Source: JALSIF01 sp026981635 [NCBI: bacterium]
GTDB taxonomy: Bacteria > 4484-113 > JALSIF01
Assembly (NCBI GenBank): GCA_026981635.1
Contig: JALSIF010000270.1
Coordinates: forward strand, 1-11,246
DNA length: 11,246 bases
Direction of reading: 5' to 3'
Part shown: positions 7,430 to 11,246 of the stretch, piece after piece
Numbering within the stretch: position 1 is the first letter of the stretch
How the letters are laid out: each line of letters begins with the position of its first letter
Made by a program: the position numbers and the translations under genes
Notes under the pieces: generated by a model
The model's database searches: none
Told to the model about the DNA's origin: nothing
The model's input: the letters and a program-made list of their open reading frames with translations, nothing else

Positions 7430-8422
7430 TCAGTAGAACTCCTCCTTGAGGGGGCGGGACATGAGCTCCCGGATGGTCTCCCTGATGTCTGCCCCCTGGT
7501 GGAGGACGCGGTTTACCGCCTGACAGATGGGCATCTCCACCCCGAGGCCCTCGGCCCACTCGGCGACCAAGCGGGCCGCCTCAACTCCCTCGGCCACCTG
7601 GTCCATGGAGGCGGTGATAGAAGAGAGACTCTCCCCTTTGGCCAGCCGTTCACCTACCCGGAAGTTGCGCGAGAGGGGAGTGGAGGCGGTGGCGATGAGG
7701 TCGCCCAGCCCCGACAGGCCCATGATGGTGCGGGGCTCGGCGCCAACCCGCTCGGCAAAGCGCATAAGTTCTGCCATTCCCCTGGTGAGCAGGGCGGCGC
7801 GGGCGTTGTAGCCGTAGCCCAGGCCGGCAAGCACCCCGGCGGCGATGGCGATAACGTTCTTCACCACCCCGCCGATCTCCACCCCGATCACGTCGGTGGA
7901 GCGGTAGACCCGGAGGTTGGTGCCGGCAAATAGCTCCTGCACCTCCCGGGCCAGCTCCTGGCTCTCGCTGGCCACCACCGCGGCGGCCGGCTCACCGCGG
8001 GCGATCTCCACCGAGAGGTTGGGGCCGGCCAGCACCCCCTTTTCAACCCCCGCCCGGGCGAGGTAGAGGGTCACGGTGGTGCGCCCTTCCACCAGCCCCT
8101 TGATGAGGGAGATCCAGCGCTTGCCGTAGAGGAGGTTTAGCAGGTCCTCGCGCATGGCGGGGAGGTACTTGCTGGGTACGGCGAGGAAGAGGGGGCCGTC
8201 CACCCGGTCAAGCTCAGCCAGGTCGGGGGTGGCGGCGAGGTCTTCGGCCAGGGCAAGATCTGGGTGGTAGCGGGGGTTTCGGTGCTCCCGGTTGATGGCC
8301 TTGGCCACCTCCTGCTCGTGGGCCCAGAGGAGGACGGGAAGCCCCTTGTTGGCGATGAGATTGGCTACCACCGTGCCCCAGGAGCCGGCACCGATTACCC
8401 CCACGGTGGAAAACTGCTGCAC
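7430..8422 (-). CDS. gpsA: Glycerol-3-phosphate dehydrogenase [NAD(P)+] GpsA
   Basis: GpsA reduces dihydroxyacetone phosphate to sn-glycerol-3-phosphate, the entry point of phospholipid synthesis, in the cytoplasm. With a GTG start at 8422 the product is 330 residues, the usual family length. The N-terminal Rossmann motif GAGSWG is at 11-16. SLIKGL around Lys108 and AGPNLSVEIARG (132-143) match the family's conserved core. The helical C-terminal domain has KNVIAIAAG with the catalytic Lys188, and GLSGLGDLIATASTPLSRN (235-253). The open frame runs far upstream, to 9010, but that part has no GpsA similarity and is antisense to scpA and the VOC gene. GTG 8422 gives MQQFSTVGVIGAG and sits 7 nt after a perfect TATAAT, so a leaderless start is likely. 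It is the first gene of a gpsA-lgt unit. Confidence 0.96.
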   Translation of the reverse strand: MQQFSTVGVIGAGSWGTVVANLIANKGLPVLLWAHEQEVAKAINREHRNPRYHPDLALAEDLAATPDLAELDRVDGPLFLAVPSKYLPAMREDLLNLLYGKRWISLIKGLVEGRTTVTLYLARAGVEKGVLAGPNLSVEIARGEPAAAVVASESQELAREVQELFAGTNLRVYRSTDVIGVEIGGVVKNVIAIAAGVLAGLGYGYNARAALLTRGMAELMRFAERVGAEPRTIMGLSGLGDLIATASTPLSRNFRVGERLAKGESLSSITASMDQVAEGVEAARLVAEWAEGLGVEMPICQAVNRVLHQGADIRETIRELMSRPLKEEFY

Positions 8423-8429
8423 CAGGCTG

Positions 8430-8435
8430 ATTATA
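8430..8435 (-). promoter_or_regulatory. gpsA -10 box
   Basis: A perfect TATAAT on the minus strand ends 7 nt before GTG 8422. Transcription should begin at or within a base of the start codon. The intervening CAGCCTG is no ribosome site. No TTGACA-like -35 is seen at normal spacing. The box lies 10 nt from the oppositely directed TACAAT of the next gene, so the two promoters probably interfere. Confidence 0.6.
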
Positions 8436-8445
8436 TTGGCCCACC

Positions 8446-8451
8446 TACAAT
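8446..8451 (+). promoter_or_regulatory. -10 box of the VOC-scpA unit
   Basis: TACAAT lies 10 nt before ATG 8462. The predicted transcription start is near 8458, leaving a leader of about 4 nt, so the GGAGG at 8452-8456 would mostly not be in the transcript. The -35 region is poor. Back-to-back arrangement with the gpsA -10 box is clear. Confidence 0.4.
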
Positions 8452-8461
8452 GGAGGGACTG

Positions 8462-8935
8462 ATGGAGGTGGGAGGAGAGAAGGGAGCGGCGGGCGGCTCG
8501 CCCCCCGTTCGCCCGGCGCGGATGACCCACCTGGCTCTCCGGGTGAGGGACGCCGAGGAGAGCCTCTCCTTCTACCGCCGCTACCTGGGATGGGTGGAGG
8601 TCCACCGGCGCCCCCAGTCGGGGGGCAGGAAGATCATCTGGGTGGGCCCCCCGCCGCCCCCTGGGCAAAGCTATCCTGACCTGGTGCTGGTGCTTCTGGA
8701 GTGGCCCTTTGCGGAGTGTGAGCAACCGGCGGTGGATCACCTGGGCATCGCGGTGGCGAGCAGGGAGGAGGTGGACCGGGTGGCGGAAATGGCGCGCCGG
8801 GAGGGGCGGCTTCTCTTCGGGCCCAAGTTCCTGGATCCGGTGGCGGGCTACCTCTGCATGGTGCGTGACCCCAGCGGCAATCGGGTTGAGTTCAGCTTCG
8901 GCCAGCCCCTGGCCGAGGTGGAGGAAGGGCGGTGA
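8462..8935 (+). CDS. VOC superfamily (glyoxalase/dioxygenase fold) protein
   Basis: The 157-residue product is a single vicinal-oxygen-chelate module with two beta-alpha-beta-beta-beta halves. The metal-binding residues expected of a glyoxalase I-like site are present: His23 in MTHLALRV, Glu80 in LVLVLLEW, His93 in VDHLGIAV and Glu143 in NRVEFSFG. FYRRYLGW (38-44) and MVRDPSGNRVEF are typical of the family. A metal-dependent lyase, isomerase or dioxygenase is likely, but the substrate cannot be inferred; lactoylglutathione lyase is only one possibility. The start is uncertain. ATG 8462 has GGAGG upstream and a suitable -10 box. ATG 8522 would begin exactly at the domain (MTHLALRV) and remove a 20-residue glycine/proline-rich leader. 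Its TGA overlaps the GTG of scpA, so translation of the two is probably coupled. Confidence 0.85.
   Translation: MEVGGEKGAAGGSPPVRPARMTHLALRVRDAEESLSFYRRYLGWVEVHRRPQSGGRKIIWVGPPPPPGQSYPDLVLVLLEWPFAECEQPAVDHLGIAVASREEVDRVAEMARREGRLLFGPKFLDPVAGYLCMVRDPSGNRVEFSFGQPLAEVEEGR
8921..8928 (+). promoter_or_regulatory. scpA ribosome binding site
   Basis: GAGGAAGG lies just upstream of the scpA GTG at 8932, inside the end of the VOC gene. It supports the GTG start within the GTGA overlap. Confidence 0.6.
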
Positions 8936-9681
8936 GCAGCCAGGTGGCGGGGCAGGGCAGGCAGGCGGTGCTCCCCTTTGAGGTGGAGACCGAGGTCTAC
9001 CGCGGGCCACTGGACGAGCTGATGGGCCTCGTCCGGCGGCGCCAGGTGGACCTGGAAGACATTGACCTGGCCGAGCTCTCCCGCCAGTTCCTGGGCTACC
9101 TGGCCGGAGTGGGGGAGGAGAGGCTGGAGGACGCCTCCTTCTATCTGGTGATGGTGGTGGGGCTGGTGGCCCTGAAGCTCTCCGGCTGGCTCTTTCCCCT
9201 GCCTGAGCTACCCCCCGCCGGGGAGGAGCTGATGGAGCGGCTGAGGGAGGTGGCCCTGGTGGAGGAGGCGGTGGAGAACCTGAGGCGAGCGCTGGGGGAT
9301 GAGCGGGGGATATTTACCCGTGGAGCGGCGGCGGCCGTACCCCGCCGGCCAGGGGAGGAGCTTGAGCTGGAGGTGAGCCTGCCCGACCTGGTGGAGGCCT
9401 ATCAGGGGGTGCTTGCCCGCGCCCGCCGGAAACCCGCCGAGAGCCCCAGGCTCAACATCTCCCGCGACCCGCGCACCGTCAAGCAGGCGGCTATGGAGCT
9501 GGTAGCTCTCCTCAGTCAAGGGGAGAGACTAACCCTCGCCCAGCTAATCCGCCGGGGGGCAAGCCTCTCCCACTTCATCACCGACTTTCTCGCCCTTCTC
9601 TCCTTGGTGGCGGAGGGCCGGGTCAGGCTCAGGCGGAAAAAGGGGGTACTAGAGGTCTCCCTGGCCAGGGAGGGAGCTTGA
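8932..9681 (+). CDS. scpA: Segregation and condensation protein ScpA
   Basis: ScpA is the kleisin subunit that bridges the SMC dimer and, with ScpB, forms the bacterial condensin that organises and segregates the nucleoid. The 249-residue product has the N-terminal SMC-binding region beginning FEVETEVYRGPLDELMGLVRR, followed by the typical VDLEDIDLAELSRQFLGYL. A hydrophobic helix comes next (FYLVMVVGLVALKLSGWLFP), then an acidic, variable middle. The C-terminal winged helix that contacts the SMC head includes SHFITDFLALLSLVAEGRV. The length is normal. The usual GPLDLLL core reads GPLDELM here. GTG 8932 overlaps the previous stop codon by 4 nt (GTGA). scpB, which commonly follows scpA, is absent; lexA follows instead, and its -35 box overlaps the scpA stop codon. 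Confidence 0.93.
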   Translation: MSSQVAGQGRQAVLPFEVETEVYRGPLDELMGLVRRRQVDLEDIDLAELSRQFLGYLAGVGEERLEDASFYLVMVVGLVALKLSGWLFPLPELPPAGEELMERLREVALVEEAVENLRRALGDERGIFTRGAAAAVPRRPGEELELEVSLPDLVEAYQGVLARARRKPAESPRLNISRDPRTVKQAAMELVALLSQGERLTLAQLIRRGASLSHFITDFLALLSLVAEGRVRLRRKKGVLEVSLAREGA

Positions 9682-9706
9682 CTTCTATACGCCTGTATAG
9701 TAGACT
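9678..9706 (+). promoter_or_regulatory. lexA promoter
   Basis: TTGACT (9678-9683, 5 of 6 to TTGACA) is separated by exactly 17 nt from TAGACT (9701-9706, 4 of 6 to TATAAT). The start would fall at about 9713, the A of the lexA ATG. The TGA of scpA lies inside the -35 box. TATAGT (9696-9701) is a stronger -10 match but lacks a -35 at proper distance; it would give a leader of about 5 nt. Either choice yields a nearly leaderless mRNA. Confidence 0.6.
9685..9700 (+). promoter_or_regulatory. Probable LexA operator (autoregulation)
   Basis: CTATAC and GTATAG form a perfect 6-bp inverted repeat around GCCT. The 16-bp dyad fills the spacer between the lexA -35 and -10 boxes, so a bound dimer would block RNA polymerase. 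LexA represses its own gene in most bacteria, and its target sequence varies between phyla. This motif is not the E. coli (CTGT-N8-ACAG) or the Gram-positive (GAAC-N4-GTTC) box. The location and symmetry are seen directly; binding by LexA is inferred. Confidence 0.6.
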
Positions 9707-9712
9707 CTCCCC

Positions 9713-10336
9713 ATGGGCAGGCAAAGGAGAGGACTTTCGGAGCAGCTTCGCCAGACCCTCCTCTTCATCAACCGGTTTATGGAGGGGAGTGGCTATCCGC
9801 CGAGCGTCAGGGAGATCGGGGCGGAGTTCGGCATCACCCCAAAGGCGGTCCACGATCGGCTAAACAGCCTGATCAGGCGGGGCTACCTGAGGCGGGAGCC
9901 CTACAAGAGCCGTGGGCTAAGCCTGACCGAGAAGGCTATCCGGGAGCTGGGGCTTTCGCGCAAGGTTCCCCTGCTGGGAAGGATAGCCGCTGGCCAGCCC
10001 GTCCTGGCAGAGGAGAATGTGGAGGAGTATGTGGACCTGCCCTCCCACATCCCCTGGCAGGAGGGGCTCTTTGCCCTGCGGGTGAAGGGGGACTCCATGG
10101 TGGCGGCGGGGATTCTTAGCGGAGACATCGCCTTCATCCGCCGTCAGGAGGTGGCCGAGAACGGCCAGATCGTGGCGGTGCTGATTGGCGGGGAGGCCAC
10201 CCTGAAGTACTACTACAAGTACCGCGACCGGGTGCTGCTAAGGCCGGCCAACCCGGTCTACGAGGATATTGAGGTGGGCCCGGGGGAGGAGCTGAAGATC
10301 CTCGGGGTACTGCGGGGGATCGTGCGCTACTACTGA
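9713..10336 (+). CDS. lexA: SOS repressor LexA
   Basis: LexA represses DNA-damage genes and cleaves itself when RecA filaments form on single-stranded DNA. The 207-residue product has an N-terminal winged-helix DNA-binding domain (SVREIGAEFGITPKAVHDRL at 31-50, then NSLIRRGYL) and a C-terminal peptidase S24 domain. The self-cleavage bond is Ala93-Gly94 in GRIAAGQPV. The nucleophile is Ser128 in VKGDSMV and the general base is Lys165 in GEATLKYYY, so the protein should be cleavable. The length is typical. ATG 9713 gives MGRQRRGLSEQL. No ribosome binding site precedes it (CTCCCC), and the promoter implies a leaderless transcript. In the DNA-reading helix the residues TPKAVHDRL differ from the E. 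coli SPNAAEEHL, in keeping with a different operator sequence. Confidence 0.96.
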   Translation: MGRQRRGLSEQLRQTLLFINRFMEGSGYPPSVREIGAEFGITPKAVHDRLNSLIRRGYLRREPYKSRGLSLTEKAIRELGLSRKVPLLGRIAAGQPVLAEENVEEYVDLPSHIPWQEGLFALRVKGDSMVAAGILSGDIAFIRRQEVAENGQIVAVLIGGEATLKYYYKYRDRVLLRPANPVYEDIEVGPGEELKILGVLRGIVRYY

Positions 10337-10425
10337 ACGGGCCCCCCTTGGACCCTGGTCGCCAGCTGGAACTATCTTGGGCTGGGTAAAGTCTTTTAGG
10401 TGGACGGCCCCGGGGGCTGAGCCAC
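10337..10425. other. Intergenic region after lexA
   Basis: No gene is seen here. Short inverted repeats occur: CTGG-TCG-CCAG near 10357, and GCCCC/GGGGC (10407-10411 and 10413-10417) just upstream of the next -10 box. Neither is followed by a T-run, so I see no intrinsic terminator. The second could be an operator or merely GC-rich sequence. Confidence 0.3.
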
Positions 10426-10431
10426 TATAAT
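10426..10431 (+). promoter_or_regulatory. -10 box of the lipoprotein gene
   Basis: A perfect TATAAT lies about 48 nt before the ATG at 10479. TGGACG at 10401-10406 is a weak -35 candidate with a rather long 19-nt spacer. The transcript would start near 10438 and carry a leader of about 40 nt, unlike the leaderless genes in this window. Confidence 0.55.
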
Positions 10432-10470
10432 TCGCGCCGGCAGGCGTACCGGCCACACAAGGCACAGCGT

Positions 10471-10475
10471 GGAGG
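10471..10475 (+). promoter_or_regulatory. Lipoprotein ribosome binding site
   Basis: GGAGG precedes the double start ATGATG. Spacing is 3 nt to the first ATG (10479) and 6 nt to the second (10482), so the second may be the main start. Confidence 0.7.
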
Positions 10476-10478
10476 AAA

Positions 10479-11246
10479 ATGATGAGGAAGGCTAGCTTTA
10501 CGCTTACGGCGGGCCTGGTCGTGATTCTGTTGATAGCCTTTTCCGCCTGTGGCAAGGGAGGCGGAGGAGGGGGAGCCAAGGTCCCCGTCATCCGTCCAGA
10601 CGGGCCGCGCATTGACCGCATTGAGCCCAGCGTTGCCCAGCGCGGCGACCAGGTAACCATCTTTGGAGCCAACTTCGGGGTTGCCCAGGGACAGAGCCGG
10701 GTAGAGCTGAGGGGGGCTACCGTGGCCACCGCCCCGGTCATTTCCTGGGGCAACTCGGTGATCGTGGTGGTGATCCCCCCCAACGCCCCGGAGGGGGAGG
10801 TATCGGTGGTGGTGGTGAGGGGTGACGGTCTTGAATCACCCATCACCCCCAGTGCCCGAATCGTGGTGGGTCAGCCCACCGGGGTGAGCCCGCCGGTGAT
10901 CATCTCCATTGACCCCAATTTCGGCAAGGTGGGGGATGTGGTCTCCATCGTGGGCTTCAACTTCGGCAACACCCCCACCGGTAACCGGGTCACCTTCCAG
11001 GGGGCCACTCCCGACCAGCGCATCCCAGCCGAGATCTTTGGCAACTTCTGGACCGATACCGAGATCAAGGTGAGGGTGCCGGTGGGAGCTCGCACCGGTG
11101 AGGTGCGGGTTGAGGTGGGCGCACTCACCTCCAACCCGGTCTTCTTCCAGGTCCAGGCCTCGGTGGAGGTGGAGGGGCCGGTGATTGACGAGGTGAGTGC
11201 GGTGGAGGTGGACCCCAACACAGGGGAGCCGCTGTTTAATCCCGAC
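10479..11246 (+). CDS. IPT/TIG-repeat lipoprotein (runs off the right edge)
   Basis: The 256 codons present are the N-terminal part of a larger protein; no stop is reached. It starts with a lipoprotein signal peptide: MMRKASFTLT, a hydrophobic core and a lipobox ending FSAC, with Cys24 as the expected acylated residue. A six-glycine linker (GKGGGGGGAK) follows. Two immunoglobulin-like IPT/TIG modules come next. The first is at about 43-130, with IDRIEPSVAQRGDQVTIFGANFG. The second is at about 139-228, with ISIDPNFGKVGDVVSIVGFN. A third seems to begin at 234 (PVIDEVSAVEVDPNTGE). Such modules are found in cell-surface proteins and mediate adhesion or carbohydrate binding, or act as spacers. It would be lipidated by Lgt and displayed on the membrane surface. 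Its gene has its own promoter. The C-terminal function cannot be judged from this window. Confidence 0.9.
   Translation, partial: MMRKASFTLTAGLVVILLIAFSACGKGGGGGGAKVPVIRPDGPRIDRIEPSVAQRGDQVTIFGANFGVAQGQSRVELRGATVATAPVISWGNSVIVVVIPPNAPEGEVSVVVVRGDGLESPITPSARIVVGQPTGVSPPVIISIDPNFGKVGDVVSIVGFNFGNTPTGNRVTFQGATPDQRIPAEIFGNFWTDTEIKVRVPVGARTGEVRVEVGALTSNPVFFQVQASVEVEGPVIDEVSAVEVDPNTGEPLFNPD

Noticed and set aside
8423-9010. Upstream extension of the gpsA reading frame by about 196 codons
   Set aside because: The extension lies antisense to the VOC and scpA genes, is low-complexity and proline-rich, and the Rossmann fold starts right after GTG 8422, which also has a promoter in place.

Overview
This window comes from a GC-rich bacterium (roughly two-thirds G+C by eye). 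It looks chromosomal: most of it is ordinary housekeeping genes, with a CRISPR array at the left edge. I cannot assign a phylum from the sequence. A DNA-gyrating or ribosomal marker is absent, and the conserved proteins (MutL, FtsH, Lgt, GpsA, ScpA, LexA) are too universal to place by eye. A Gram-negative-like or otherwise lipoprotein-making envelope is suggested by lgt and a secreted TIG-domain lipoprotein. Several first genes of transcription units seem to lack a Shine-Dalgarno sequence and have a -10 box 6-7 nt before the start codon. This suggests frequent leaderless transcripts.

Layout. Positions 1-470 hold the right-hand part of a CRISPR array: six 36-nt repeats, the last one degenerate, and five complete spacers of 43-47 nt. 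The array continues beyond the left edge, and no cas gene is visible. Positions 471-641 are AT-rich at first and then contain what looks like the broken 5' part of a membrane-protein gene, whose readable remainder runs to 1187. On the minus strand follow mutL (1188-3074) and, upstream of it, an exported YVTN-type beta-propeller protein (3109-4104). A 151-nt divergent spacer separates these from ftsH (4256-6280, plus). ftsH converges on a minus-strand gpsA-lgt pair (8422 down to 6310). A compact divergent promoter region (8423-8461) then leads to a plus-strand series: a VOC/glyoxalase-fold protein, scpA (overlapping it by 4 nt), lexA with its own promoter and a likely self-operator, and a TIG-repeat lipoprotein that runs off the right edge.

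How the genes relate. GpsA makes glycerol-3-phosphate, the backbone of the phosphatidylglycerol that Lgt uses as diacylglyceryl donor, so this pair is metabolically coherent. The lipoprotein at the right end is a likely Lgt substrate. MutL (mismatch repair), LexA (SOS repressor) and ScpA (chromosome condensation) all concern genome maintenance, but they sit in separate transcription units. I did not find a clearly new multi-gene system. The most interesting items are the lexA promoter/operator layout, the leaderless start pattern, the self-complementary CRISPR spacer, the ambiguous orientation of the array, and the disrupted membrane gene next to it.
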